Source: an uncultured Poribacteria bacterium (lineage in GTDB: Bacteria; Poribacteria; WGA-4E; WGA-3G). From it: a DNA stretch of 64,000 bases. The stretch covers positions 4,998,468 to 5,062,467 of the forward strand of contig OX638316.1 of the NCBI GenBank assembly GCA_951812525.1, read 5' to 3'. How positions within the stretch are numbered: position 1 is the first letter of the stretch; each line of letters begins with the position of its first letter. Shown here one piece after another: positions 32,412 through 41,831 of the stretch. The position numbers and the translations under genes were made by a program. The notes below the pieces were generated by a model. The model was not told the origin of the DNA, made no database searches, and saw nothing but the letters and a program-made list of their open reading frames with translations.

Positions 32412-32731
32412 GATTCTCTCCGGGGATTTGCTGAGTAATTTGCATTATAGCGTAACGCTGAGAGGATGTCAAGAAGTGATAGAGGGATTTAGTGTCATTT
32501 AGTTTTCGACTTTGTACCCATTTTGGTTAGAAAGTCGCGATCAGGAGATCGCTCCTACAGGAAGAGTCAGGAAATGTAAAACTAAGACAAATTTTCCCGC
32601 GTAAATCAGAATCAACGGTATTCATGCCTTATGGCATTCCCCAGGCATTCTGCGGGCAAAATTTGGAAATCCTCCTATAGATAGCGGTTAGCGGCAGGTT
32701 AGAAACCTCTCCCACCGTAAAAAGAAAAGGG
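32412..32731. other. Intergenic repeat cluster
   Basis: No gene. It contains a GTCGCGATCAGGAGATCGCTCCTACAG-type hairpin repeat at 32534-32560, a TGTAAAACTAAGACAAATTTT repeat from 32575, and a GGTTAGAAACCTC hairpin near 32697-32710. Confidence 0.6.
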
Positions 32732-34660
32732 TTAAATAAAAATTTTGTAGGTTCGTAAGCCGGATGCGGGACCGATGATTGCCCAGATGCTGCCGATGAC
32801 GTAATCACCTAAGATTAAACCCAAAAAGAGGGGTGCGACCTGGCGATGGAGTCTCAAGCCACCGTGCCGTAGAATCATTAGTTTCAGAAACCACGCCACG
32901 AAGAAAGCGAACCAGAAGTAGTCCATCGCAAAACTAATCGCGAGTGCATAGCCTGCAGGGTGGAAGGGCCACCACAGGAAATGCATGCGCATATACATCA
33001 TTACGAACGTCAGGAGTGCTCCGATGCTCATAAAACCGATGCCGATGAGGTTGGGTTCGGTGGGGTTATGTAGCCATCGCTGAAGCCGACTGAACGACTC
33101 TCTGCCGACCCAGCCTTTGAACCCACCGGCTTTCGCGACTGCGCCGTTTCGGAAGGTAATGTCAAGATTCGCCCAAAAGGTCACTAAAATGCCGACGATA
33201 ATTGCTATTAACATCGCCACCCATAAACGTCTGTTGCCCATTCCAGTGGATTCTGCGAGTTTGAACGCCTCAATCTGATTCGGCATCGGATGATTACGGT
33301 AACCGCGATTGAACCAGTAGAAAAGCGACATGATGGTGAGACTGCTTGTGTCAAACTGCCGAGTGCCGCCGACGGTTGCAAGCATATCGTGCGGATTGAC
33401 GTAGTAAATTTCATGCGGCGTGCCGAGTTCCGCCCTGACCCGGGTGATGGCAAACGAGAGTAGAAAATAGACCCCGAAGAAAACACCCGCAACCCATAAC
33501 GCCATCCCTGCCATAGAGGCGAAAATTCCGAGGGCTACGAGCGATCCGAGAATACCTAAGAACGCAGCACGATACGGCATCGGTTCGTTGGAATCATCAA
33601 TATTGGATTTAAATCCAAAGACTTTTTTCAACACCTGAGCAAAGTGTCGCCGTGTGACCCAGATAGCAAGCAAGAAGAGCGCGATCCACGCACCATACGC
33701 CTGTTCATTCAACGCAGGAAAATAGCGTGTGCCGAGTGCTGCACCTATGACAAATTCAGCCAAACGAACGACAAAGAAAAACCAACACGAAAACGAGAGG
33801 TCAAGTGGTAAGAAAAACGCTAAGCCTACCGCAAAGGGGTAAATGGAGATCCGAGTGCCACGAATAACATTCCAGGGACGATCGGTGAAAATATTTTGGA
33901 ATACAGCAGTTCGCTTGATATAAGGAATTTCAGGAAACTGCGGGAATAGGTAGTGAACGCCGTTAACAACCCCGATGACCACGGCTATACTAAAACCTAC
34001 CCACATCATCCGGTTTTTTAGCAGTCGGAGCCCTCCGTCTTCTGAGAGTTGCAGCGGAAGTTGTATGATGGGATACGCTAGTTTTTCCTGTTCCGCCCAC
34101 TGCTTTCGGACGAGCGTGTTGATGCAAAGCATCATGAACATCATGATGAGGAAAAAGAGTCCCCAAAACGCCAAAGGTTTAACCCAAACCCAAAAGTTAT
34201 GTTTCGTATAGAAGGTGGCTTCGCCCTCGTAAAATCCTTGAAGGCTTAGCGTATCGGAGACGGTGAGCCAAGCGGGAAGATACCGGAAAAAGAGTGTCTG
34301 CCACTCATTTTCTTCTGTGGCGAATCGGAAGGGATGGGCGATACTGCCGAACATGTTTTGCATCGTATCGTGCCCTGCAAATGTGCAAGATATCGCCACC
34401 ATGATGTAGACAGTGAGCAACTCTCCCTGCTGTAGCATCTGCCGCGGTGCGATGCGTTTCAACACAATATTAGCAACCACACAGACGAACATGATGAAAA
34501 CAGGTTGGATAAAAAGCGGCAGGCACGAACCGTCGAGTGAATAGTACTTCACCTCAACAAGCGTCATCCAATAGACGTTGACTGGGATGAATAAAATCCC
34601 TAAGAGAAGCGATCTACCTGTAACGCGCGCTGATGAGATGACATTTTCACGAGTTTGCAT
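32732..34660 (-). CDS. DUF6785/DUF6784 family polytopic membrane protein, divergent paralogue
   Basis: 642 residues with the same length and hydrophobic profile as the pair at 8652-13527. Shared landmarks include the NPHD-to-YWF region before the RNHPMPNQIEAFKLAE stretch (compare RAHPTPSELEAFRLAE), the RKQWAEQEKLAYPIIQLPL loop and ITRVRAELGTP. It is clearly older than the duplication of the other two and has no ligase partner. The next upstream gene (methionine synthesis/MTHFR) ends 31 bp before it and may be in the same transcript. Confidence 0.85.
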   Translation of the reverse strand: MQTRENVISSARVTGRSLLLGILFIPVNVYWMTLVEVKYYSLDGSCLPLFIQPVFIMFVCVVANIVLKRIAPRQMLQQGELLTVYIMVAISCTFAGHDTMQNMFGSIAHPFRFATEENEWQTLFFRYLPAWLTVSDTLSLQGFYEGEATFYTKHNFWVWVKPLAFWGLFFLIMMFMMLCINTLVRKQWAEQEKLAYPIIQLPLQLSEDGGLRLLKNRMMWVGFSIAVVIGVVNGVHYLFPQFPEIPYIKRTAVFQNIFTDRPWNVIRGTRISIYPFAVGLAFFLPLDLSFSCWFFFVVRLAEFVIGAALGTRYFPALNEQAYGAWIALFLLAIWVTRRHFAQVLKKVFGFKSNIDDSNEPMPYRAAFLGILGSLVALGIFASMAGMALWVAGVFFGVYFLLSFAITRVRAELGTPHEIYYVNPHDMLATVGGTRQFDTSSLTIMSLFYWFNRGYRNHPMPNQIEAFKLAESTGMGNRRLWVAMLIAIIVGILVTFWANLDITFRNGAVAKAGGFKGWVGRESFSRLQRWLHNPTEPNLIGIGFMSIGALLTFVMMYMRMHFLWWPFHPAGYALAISFAMDYFWFAFFVAWFLKLMILRHGGLRLHRQVAPLFLGLILGDYVIGSIWAIIGPASGLRTYKIFI

Positions 34661-34691
34661 AGTTTACGAATCGCGAGTATCGGAATAATTG

Positions 34692-36557
34692 TTAACGGTA
34701 GGTTTTAACGATTTCTGAGATGACGCTGGCTCTGTTTTTCCAATTCATGCGGGCAGGGGGGATGAGGTAAATACCGTCAATCTTGCATTCATCCTGATTT
34801 CGGATATCCCGAATTAATTCCAAACATAATCGGATACCGAGTTCGTGTGCGGCGGTATCTCCAAGGTCCCGGAATTTGTCAACGATAAACTGTGGGATGT
34901 AAAGCCCCAAATTGTCGCGTAGATAGGATGCGGAGCGGAAACTTGTGAGTGGCAATATACCGTAAAGCATCTTTATACCGAGATGCTCGGTTGCCTGCTG
35001 GGTGCGAACGATATCCTCATAAATCCAGACAGGTTGTGTATAAGCGAATTTTGCGCCCCGCGCGACCTTATTTGTGAGGTGTTTGACATGGGGTCGAAGG
35101 TTCTCAGCAACTGTGAATCCACCGCCGTAATAGAATCCACAGGGATCACCGATCGATGAACCGTCAGCGAGTTCACCTTGGTTCAACCGAGCGATGAGTT
35201 CCATCAGCTGAACAGCACCGCGAACATCCGGTACGAGACTAGCGGCTTCATAGGGACCGGCTTTCGGATGATCCCCGGACAAGGCGACAATCCCGCGGAT
35301 GCCCATCGCCTCCGCCTCAAGCAAGTGTGATTGCATACTGATGAGATTACGTGAGCGGGTTGTCCAGTGGATGAGGGTTGGAATTTGTGTTGCCTGCTGA
35401 AGCCGATACGCCGTTCCAACAGCCCCGATATTCACTGCTGCACCGGAATTATCGGTCACATCAAACAGATCGACACCAATTGCGGCGAGGTTTTTTGCTT
35501 CCCGCAACAACGCCCGAAATTGTGGGAATGTATTGGCGCGCATCTCTACACTGACGATGCGCTGGCGCGTTTCAAATACTTGCTGTACAGGGTTATTGGT
35601 AGGGGCTTTGGATGTTGACTGAATCTTTGGCAGGACGAAGATACGCGACTCGCGTCTTACAGGTTCGCGTCCTGCAACTGCCTGACGGATTTTTGCCGTA
35701 TATGCGGGTGTTGTACCGCAGCAACCACCAATCATGTTTGCGCCGAGTTCGATTAACTTTCCGACGTAGTCGCTGAACACCTCAGCCTCGACTGTATAAG
35801 AGAGTGCGATTTCGCCTTGTTCCACTCTCGGATTGCCAGCATTCGGCTGCACGACGATAGGTGCCTTAATGACAGGTGCAAGGCGTTCCATCGCTTCAAC
35901 GAGATCGTGCGGTCCTCTACAATTGATACCAACTGCATGCGCGCCGAGTTGTTCCAACTCTTGTGCAAAGACGCGAACATCTAGTCCGGTGCCTACAGTT
36001 CCACCGGAAATGCCACTGATTTCAACAACGACAGGGACATCATAAGTGAGTGCTTGCTTGGTAGCGATTTCTGCTTGCTTTGGAGAGACGAAAGTCTCAA
36101 GAACGAGGAGGTCAACACCTTCATCAACAAGCGCGTCCATCTGCTCTTTGAAGAGTCGTCGGATTGCCCTAGTGGAAGGGGTTGGGGTATCTAAAGTTTG
36201 AAAAGGAATCTGCCCTACAGAGCCGGCTATGTAGCATGTTTCCGGCACCGCAGCGCGTGCGAGTATTACACCAGTCCTGTTAATTTCCTCAACCTGATCA
36301 GCCAAGCCATGGACTGTCAATGCCTCTCTGTTCGCTTGATAGGTATTTGTCTGGATAACATCGGCACCTGCGTCGGCGTAAGCGCGATGAATCGCTGCAA
36401 CTTCCTCGGTATGTTCTATAGAAATATTGCAGGCATCGACACATTGCAGATGTAAGGGAATCCGTTTGCGGAGTTCGGTTCCGATAGCACCATCGCACAC
36501 CAGAATCTGATGTGCAAGGGCTTCTATGAAGTTATTTTTTTTTGAAGTAATAGCCAT
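34692..36557 (-). CDS. Bifunctional homocysteine S-methyltransferase / methylenetetrahydrofolate reductase
   Basis: 621 residues, YitJ-like fusion. The N-terminal ~300 residues form the homocysteine-binding barrel with zinc cysteines in GINCRGP and GGCCGTTP. The C-terminal half is a MetF-like flavoprotein barrel (LSGDHPKAGPYEA; YYGGGFTVAENLRPH; AKFAYTQPVW). It would make 5-methyl-THF and methionine from homocysteine. Start at 36557 reads MAITSKKNN; DGAIGTEL appears at about 22-29 as expected. No SAM riboswitch is visible upstream. Confidence 0.92.
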   Translation of the reverse strand: MAITSKKNNFIEALAHQILVCDGAIGTELRKRIPLHLQCVDACNISIEHTEEVAAIHRAYADAGADVIQTNTYQANREALTVHGLADQVEEINRTGVILARAAVPETCYIAGSVGQIPFQTLDTPTPSTRAIRRLFKEQMDALVDEGVDLLVLETFVSPKQAEIATKQALTYDVPVVVEISGISGGTVGTGLDVRVFAQELEQLGAHAVGINCRGPHDLVEAMERLAPVIKAPIVVQPNAGNPRVEQGEIALSYTVEAEVFSDYVGKLIELGANMIGGCCGTTPAYTAKIRQAVAGREPVRRESRIFVLPKIQSTSKAPTNNPVQQVFETRQRIVSVEMRANTFPQFRALLREAKNLAAIGVDLFDVTDNSGAAVNIGAVGTAYRLQQATQIPTLIHWTTRSRNLISMQSHLLEAEAMGIRGIVALSGDHPKAGPYEAASLVPDVRGAVQLMELIARLNQGELADGSSIGDPCGFYYGGGFTVAENLRPHVKHLTNKVARGAKFAYTQPVWIYEDIVRTQQATEHLGIKMLYGILPLTSFRSASYLRDNLGLYIPQFIVDKFRDLGDTAAHELGIRLCLELIRDIRNQDECKIDGIYLIPPARMNWKNRASVISEIVKTYR

Positions 36558-36572
36558 GTAAGAGAAAAGCGC

Positions 36573-36637
36573 GCTTGCGCAGCGAGGTGTTTTTGCTAAG
36601 GTTTTGCCCCAAGAACCTCGCTAACGGCGCGCCTTCC
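36573..36637. repeat. Long compound hairpin repeat
   Basis: Nested arms: GCGCGC near both ends, and AGCGAGGT against ACCTCGCT inside. About 65 nt in total, upstream of the homocysteine methyltransferase gene. Confidence 0.5.
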
Positions 36638-36656
36638 TAAGTTTACGAAACAGGTT

Positions 36657-38273
36657 CTATTTTATTATCTCTCCTGCGCTTTCCGCGGGGATATAATAAT
36701 AACCAAAAATGATGCACATTTCATCCTCAGAGGTAAGTCCGAATATGAGCGGTTCATTCGTATCGTAGTTGTTGTGCGTACACTGGAACCTGAGCCCATC
36801 GTCTGGACCTAAACGGAGAATAGGCTCAAACCGGGTAATAGGAGCATTGTCATAAGCGATACTCCGATGCAATAAATCGCCTGTTGACCTCTGGTTGATT
36901 TCAAACAGCTCCCCGTGCCTATGCATGTGAGAGGTCAATAAGAAGACGCTCAATTCTGCAGCTGGATCGTGTCCTCGGCGCTCCAGTTCATCTTCAACGT
37001 ACCACGTCATCTTGGAGACGCGTGTTACGCCGGGTGGCACGTTAATCGATCTGTTAGAAACGAAGATTTCAATTGCCTCGTACTGTACCTCTTCCTCTGG
37101 AATCGTATAAATATTGACATAAGTTTCGCCAATCAACGTTTCGTCACCGAGGAGGTTGATGTAGTGGGAATTGAGGTCGTAAACAGTATCGCCGGGCATT
37201 CGTAGCCCTACACCTTCCGGGAATTCAAATAGGGTATCATCGGTTTGTGTGCCGACGACGAAGAGCCTATCAACCCCGAAATTGCCGAGCACTTGTGGAT
37301 CTTCTGGGTCAAGTTCACGGAAAGGATCCGCAGAATTGACACCGATTCCAGGTGTGATGCCTCTCTCTGGTACACCATTTGCTAAGCCTTCTTCAGTGAA
37401 TCGATATATGATGAAGTGATGGCTGCCAGCGGGATAGAAAATCTCCACTCTGTTAATAAAGATGTCTCCCTCTACTGGATTTCCGCTTTCATCAGTGATT
37501 TGGGTGGCGTAGTAGATTTCACGTTCTGTACCGGGTTCGATTTGGAAAGGTGGCAGACGGAGTTGATACCCTTCACCGGGCAGTGGTGGCGCGGGTGGTT
37601 CAAAGACTTCGTCAGGATCGCGTAAGACACCGAGATCCCCGATTCCTACTACTTTGCTGTTCTGAGGCGCGCCCGCTTCAATCCATGTGCGAATTGCCTC
37701 TATTTTGCCATTATGGAGGACTCCACCGCCAAACGGCATTCTGGCACCTTGCTCTGGGGCTGTGGGTCCAATCAGTTTCGTCAGGAGAAAACTGTTGTCT
37801 GGATTGCCAGGATCTACCAGTTTCATACCCGCAGCTGCCGCCGCAGGATTCTGTGGGACTCGTCCAACCAAATCTTCATAAGAGAGACCGTAGGTGAGAC
37901 TTAGACTACCAGCGTTCGCAGGGGCGGCATGACAGACGCTGTTTGCACAACTCTTATCGAAGATATATTCCTGAATATCGTGATATGCTGCATTTTCATC
38001 CGGCGCAGTTTGTCCAAAACTGCTGCTGACCCGAACGAGGTCCAACACATTAACAATCCCATCGCGATTGACATCAGGATCCTGCGCTGCATTGCGATCT
38101 CTGGGTTGCCCAAAGGAAGTAGCAACAAGTACGAGATCCTGGATGTTCACGACACCGTCTTTGTTAACATCCTCCAACAGGGTCGGGAGATCACTATGCC
38201 CAAGCGCAAAAAATGACACACCACCTACCATTAAGAGAATGAATATGGAATGAATTACTCTTTTTAATATCAT
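36657..38273 (-). CDS. Secreted copper type II monooxygenase-like protein with dockerin-like repeats
   Basis: 538 residues. A signal peptide (about 1-26, IFILLMVGGVSFFALG) is followed by two dockerin-like calcium repeats (DVNKDGVVNIQDLV; DVNRDGIVNVLDLV). Next comes a cytochrome-c-like segment with CANSVCH, a CX4CH spacing, and GARMPFGGG. The C-terminal half resembles PHM/DBH copper monooxygenases: SHHFIIYRF, SHMHRHGELFEI with an HxH-type copper ligand set, and a final EDEMCIIFGYYY with the methionine ligand. Likely extracytoplasmic oxidation; substrate unknown. The heme motif is noncanonical and might not bind heme. Confidence 0.8.
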   Translation of the reverse strand: MILKRVIHSIFILLMVGGVSFFALGHSDLPTLLEDVNKDGVVNIQDLVLVATSFGQPRDRNAAQDPDVNRDGIVNVLDLVRVSSSFGQTAPDENAAYHDIQEYIFDKSCANSVCHAAPANAGSLSLTYGLSYEDLVGRVPQNPAAAAAGMKLVDPGNPDNSFLLTKLIGPTAPEQGARMPFGGGVLHNGKIEAIRTWIEAGAPQNSKVVGIGDLGVLRDPDEVFEPPAPPLPGEGYQLRLPPFQIEPGTEREIYYATQITDESGNPVEGDIFINRVEIFYPAGSHHFIIYRFTEEGLANGVPERGITPGIGVNSADPFRELDPEDPQVLGNFGVDRLFVVGTQTDDTLFEFPEGVGLRMPGDTVYDLNSHYINLLGDETLIGETYVNIYTIPEEEVQYEAIEIFVSNRSINVPPGVTRVSKMTWYVEDELERRGHDPAAELSVFLLTSHMHRHGELFEINQRSTGDLLHRSIAYDNAPITRFEPILRLGPDDGLRFQCTHNNYDTNEPLIFGLTSEDEMCIIFGYYYIPAESAGEIIK

Positions 38274-38300
38274 TGAAATTTAACCTCCAGATATTGGATG

Positions 38301-39026
38301 TTAGCGCAATTTACTTTGCGTTGTATTTTCAAAAAGTTCAGTTTTTGAAATGAATCGGTATTTTAAGAGGGTCCATGCGGCAGAAAATCCATCCGCCCAG
38401 AATCGGAGTTTCTTACCTTGCTTCTTTGTGCGCGGAAAATAAGAGACTGGGACTTCATAAATGCGATAGCCCGCGCGCAAAATTTTCGCCGTAACCTCGG
38501 GACAGAATTCAAACCCCTCACATGTAAGATTTAAACGGGTAATCAATTCCGCTGTAAAGGCTTTATAGCCGGTAGATTCATCGGTAATCCGGCATCCGTA
38601 GAGGAAATTCGTATAAGTAGCCAGTACACGATTGGCGATGAAGTTACAGAGACTGGCATTCCCTCGTCCATTCATAAACCGTGAACCGTAAACAACTTGA
38701 ACGTCCTCTTTTTCAAGAGGTTTCAAGAGTTTAGAGAGATCCGTCGGGGATAACTCCATGTCGGCATCCTGAATAACTACGGCTTCCCCCTCAACATGGG
38801 GAAGTCCACTCCGGATTGCGAACCCTTTACCTCTGTTTTCCTGGTAATGCACGACGGTTAACTGATGCACCTCACACAATTGCTCAAGTGCCTTGTAAGT
38901 ACCATCGGTGGAACCGTCGTTGACAACAATAATCTGTTTTTCAATTGGCAATGAACGCACAGCCTCGACTACAGGACCGATCGTTTGCTCTTCGTTAAAC
39001 GCAGGAATGATTACAGATACCAACAT
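38301..39026 (-). CDS. Family 2 glycosyltransferase (polyprenyl-phosphate type)
   Basis: 241 residues. GT-A fold with VIIPAFNEEQTIGPVV at the N-terminus, VNDGSTDGT, the DAD-type metal motif QDADMELSP, and the C-terminal YRIYEVPVSYFPRTKKQGKK typical of dolichol/undecaprenyl-phosphate sugar transferases. No membrane segment, so it works at the inner face of the membrane. It precedes the monooxygenase gene by about 28 bp, suggesting co-transcription. Confidence 0.9.
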   Translation of the reverse strand: MLVSVIIPAFNEEQTIGPVVEAVRSLPIEKQIIVVNDGSTDGTYKALEQLCEVHQLTVVHYQENRGKGFAIRSGLPHVEGEAVVIQDADMELSPTDLSKLLKPLEKEDVQVVYGSRFMNGRGNASLCNFIANRVLATYTNFLYGCRITDESTGYKAFTAELITRLNLTCEGFEFCPEVTAKILRAGYRIYEVPVSYFPRTKKQGKKLRFWADGFSAAWTLLKYRFISKTELFENTTQSKLR

Positions 39027-39053
39027 CGTTCATCACGCCTCCGTCGAAGCACG

Positions 39054-39845
39054 TTAGAGCAGTGATTTCACCATACCGCCGTCTACTTGAATTGTTGTTC
39101 CGGTTATGTAGCTTGCGCGTTCCGATGCGAGAAAAACAACTAATGCTGCAAATTCAGCAGGATCACCGATCCTGCCGAGCGGGATATCCGCCGTCATCCT
39201 TTCGAGTGCCTCATCGAACGTGATCCCGGCTTCCTCTGCCCGTACCGTTGCGAGCTGCTGGATGCGATCGGTGAAGATAATACCGGGACAGACATTGTTG
39301 ATAAGGATTTTCTCCGGTGCTAACTCAGTTGCGAGGGTTTTCGCAAAGCCAATCACACCTGTCCGTGCCATGTTCGACAACATGAGATTATCCACAGGCT
39401 GTTTAACGGAAACAGAGGTAAGATTAATAATTCGTCCGCCGCCGCGTGCCTGCATTGTGGGGACAACAGCACGACAGAGGTTGATCGTGCTCATTAGGTT
39501 TAGATTGACAGCATCTTGGTAATCCTGTGCACTGAGATCGTCAAACCGTCCTGCTCTGGGACCGCCTGCGTTGTTGACTAAAATATCGATACCGCCGAAG
39601 TGTTCAATCGCTGTGTTAATGAGGGTTTCGACTTGCGCTGGTTGGCTAACATCGGTCGGGACGGCTAATACTTCAGTACCGGTCTGGTTGCGAATGTCGT
39701 CTGCTGTTGTCTGTAGTTCGTCTCTGTTTCTGGCGCAGATCGTGACCTTTGCGCCTTCCTGTGCCAAACCGAGTGCGATTGCGCGCCCAAGCCCTTTGCT
39801 TGAAGCACCTATGACCGCTATTTTATCTGTGAGTCCAAGATTCAT
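39054..39845 (-). CDS. SDR family oxidoreductase lacking the YxxxK pair
   Basis: 263 residues. The cofactor motif is modified as VIGASSKGLGRAIA and NAG is intact (LVNNAGGP). A serine is present in INLTSVSVKQ, but where YxxxK is expected the sequence reads SNMAR. This fits the atypical beta-ketoacyl-reductase-like subgroup known to lack the catalytic tetrad. The C-terminal SYITGTTIQVDGGM is standard. Catalytic activity should not be assumed. It is 27 bp upstream of the glycosyltransferase. Confidence 0.88.
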   Translation of the reverse strand: MNLGLTDKIAVIGASSKGLGRAIALGLAQEGAKVTICARNRDELQTTADDIRNQTGTEVLAVPTDVSQPAQVETLINTAIEHFGGIDILVNNAGGPRAGRFDDLSAQDYQDAVNLNLMSTINLCRAVVPTMQARGGGRIINLTSVSVKQPVDNLMLSNMARTGVIGFAKTLATELAPEKILINNVCPGIIFTDRIQQLATVRAEEAGITFDEALERMTADIPLGRIGDPAEFAALVVFLASERASYITGTTIQVDGGMVKSLL

Positions 39846-39964
39846 ACGTCCTTAATATGGGTTTGCAAGCAACGTCCTACAACACCCTACATCCTTTCAA
39901 AATGCGGAATTGACCCGATTTTAGGTCAAATATGATTTAAGTATAACCCTTTTCGTGGATAATG

Positions 39965-40270
39965 TCAAGGGTATTTAGTTGTCAGTTTATGGTGCACGAC
40001 AGCATTTCTGCTTGCATCTGCTTCAAATCGAAAAGTTTTCCTGTCGAACCCATGACCTACCATAATGCCTGCATAACCCCGTTGTATGTGCTTTATTAAT
40101 CTGTCCATTTTTGCGTCTATGTCTGGTTGGGGCGCGCGGTCGCGTGGAAGAAAGTAGATGAGCCGCACGATGGGTCGGGAGTCCTGGGCAAAACTCAGCG
40201 GTAAAAAGCTCAAGAGGAGTATTAAAGAAAAAAATAGACGTAAAGTTAAAGAGAGGTGTTTAAATTGCAT
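39965..40270 (-). pseudogene. N-terminal remnant of a metalloprotease paralogue
   Basis: About 101 codons from the ATG at 40270. A signal peptide (LFFSLILLLSFLPLSFAQ) is followed by RPIVRLIYFLPRDRAPQPDI and HGFDRKTFRFEADA. These match the start of the large protease at 41832-44792 (RPIVRLIYIYPSDRDPQPYI; HGFGRKTFVYETEA) line by line. The reading stops before the catalytic domain. It occupies the same position after an FGE-like gene as the intact protease does after the FGE remnant. Confidence 0.75.
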
Positions 40271-40373
40271 GCGCTTATTAAAGCCTCCTTCAACGATTTG
40301 TAGGTTCAACCTGAAACAAGAGTAATCTTCGCTTCATAACTAAAGGGTCTACAGTTCCAATCTTGCATCACCG

Positions 40374-41702
40374 TTAGTTAGGAGGTAAATCCGTCACACA
40401 ACGGAAACCGACACTGTTGTTTAGGCTGGCTGGATCGAGTCTGAAACGAACGGCATTTCGTACGCCATGGACGGTAACGAGCCAAGAACCACCACGCAAG
40501 ACGCGCGGGGACAGAACACTCGGAAAGGTATCGACTATGCCTTCCATAGTATCTATACCTGAAATGGGATTTGTCCGAGGCGACACTGCATAGAAACCAG
40601 CATCATATTCGTCAAGACACCACTCCCATACATTTCCAGCCATATCGTATAAACCGTATTCATTATCGGGATAATTTCCAACAGAAGCAGTGTGCGCGTG
40701 ACCATCATCTGCCTGCTCATCTGCCCACCAAAAGTGCGCAAGGTTCTTATCGGCGAAATTACACTGCTTCCCGTCCGGCACCGTGTTGCCCCAAGGATAT
40801 GTCTGCTCAGGGACACCCCCGCGTGCGGCTTTCTCCCATTCCGCTTCGGTCGGCAGGCGTTTACCTTTCCACTTTGCATACGCCATTGCATCGTGCCAAT
40901 TCACAAAAACGATCGGATGCTGATCGGTTGGGGAATAGCGAGAAATCTCATCCCAGTCAGGCATGCGATGTCCCGTTTGTTGAACAAACCTCCGATATTC
41001 GCCAACCGTCACCTCGTGTATGTCTATATAAAATGCATCTAGGTAAACAGTGTGGACAGGACGTTCATCGTCGTTTGCCTCATCCACATTGCTACCCATT
41101 TCAAATTCCCCTTCAGAAATTAGTGCCATTCTATCTGGCACCGGGAGTTCGACTGTATAAGCAAGCGTGTGTGTCCCAGTATCCCACTTCATTACAAGAT
41201 TGAGTTCTCCTCGAGGGAAGGGGCCTGATATAGTTGCAATTTTGCCAGAGACCTGGACTTCTCCGGGTGTCACACTCAGGTGTTTTGGATTTCCATTAAA
41301 TGTAACTATAAGGATTGTGTCTGGTAATAACAGACTCTCCCTAAGTGGATTCACAGAAACGATCTGGACTGGCGCAGGTTTAACTGTATAGACGAGGGTA
41401 TGCGACCCACCCTTCCACGTTATTGTAAGATTAATCCCACCAACGATAAAAGGTCCCGATATAGTAGTGGTTCGACCAGATCGGAAAATTACGCCTTGCG
41501 TCACGCGTAGGTCCTCTGGCACACCGTCAAATGAAACTGTAAGCGTCGCGTTTGATAGCAGCGTGCTTCCACTCGCGGGATTCGCTGAAACGAACTGAAC
41601 GGGTCGCTGATCATTTGCTTCATTCACACTGTCTGCGCCACATCCAAGGATCGCAACGGTCAAAATACCTACTAAAACTGAGAGAGTTATCAAATTTTTC
41701 AT
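40374..41702 (-). CDS. FGE/SUMF1-like lipoprotein with two Ig-like repeats
   Basis: About 442 residues from the ATG at 41702. A lipoprotein signal ends in AILGC. Two tandem ~75-residue beta repeats follow (FVSANPASGSTLLSNATLTV; IVSVNPLRESLLLPDTILIV). From about 205 a formylglycine-generating-enzyme-sulfatase domain begins: MALISEGEFEMGS, HPIVFVNWHDAMAYAKWKGK, RLPTEAEWEKAARGG, YGLYDMAGNVWEWC, RVLRGGSWLV and SVGFRCV. The two active-site cysteines of true FGE are not present in the VRNAVRFRLDP region, so it is likely a binding or non-FGE member of the family. Anchored outside the cytoplasmic membrane. Confidence 0.87.
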   Translation of the reverse strand: MKNLITLSVLVGILTVAILGCGADSVNEANDQRPVQFVSANPASGSTLLSNATLTVSFDGVPEDLRVTQGVIFRSGRTTTISGPFIVGGINLTITWKGGSHTLVYTVKPAPVQIVSVNPLRESLLLPDTILIVTFNGNPKHLSVTPGEVQVSGKIATISGPFPRGELNLVMKWDTGTHTLAYTVELPVPDRMALISEGEFEMGSNVDEANDDERPVHTVYLDAFYIDIHEVTVGEYRRFVQQTGHRMPDWDEISRYSPTDQHPIVFVNWHDAMAYAKWKGKRLPTEAEWEKAARGGVPEQTYPWGNTVPDGKQCNFADKNLAHFWWADEQADDGHAHTASVGNYPDNEYGLYDMAGNVWEWCLDEYDAGFYAVSPRTNPISGIDTMEGIVDTFPSVLSPRVLRGGSWLVTVHGVRNAVRFRLDPASLNNSVGFRCVTDLPPN

Positions 41703-41831
41703 ATTTTTTAATAATATGCCTATGAGCAACATCTGCTTACAGGATCAAACTGCGTCGCGACTTTTGTTGGATATTCAATCTATCTTTTTATGCTTCATCA
41801 ATGTGCACCAGCACATAAACCGTTCGGCATG

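Noticed and set aside
36558..36656. SAM or cobalamin riboswitch before the homocysteine methyltransferase gene
   Set aside because: The 100-bp gap is filled by a dispersed compound hairpin and shows none of the riboswitch core motifs.
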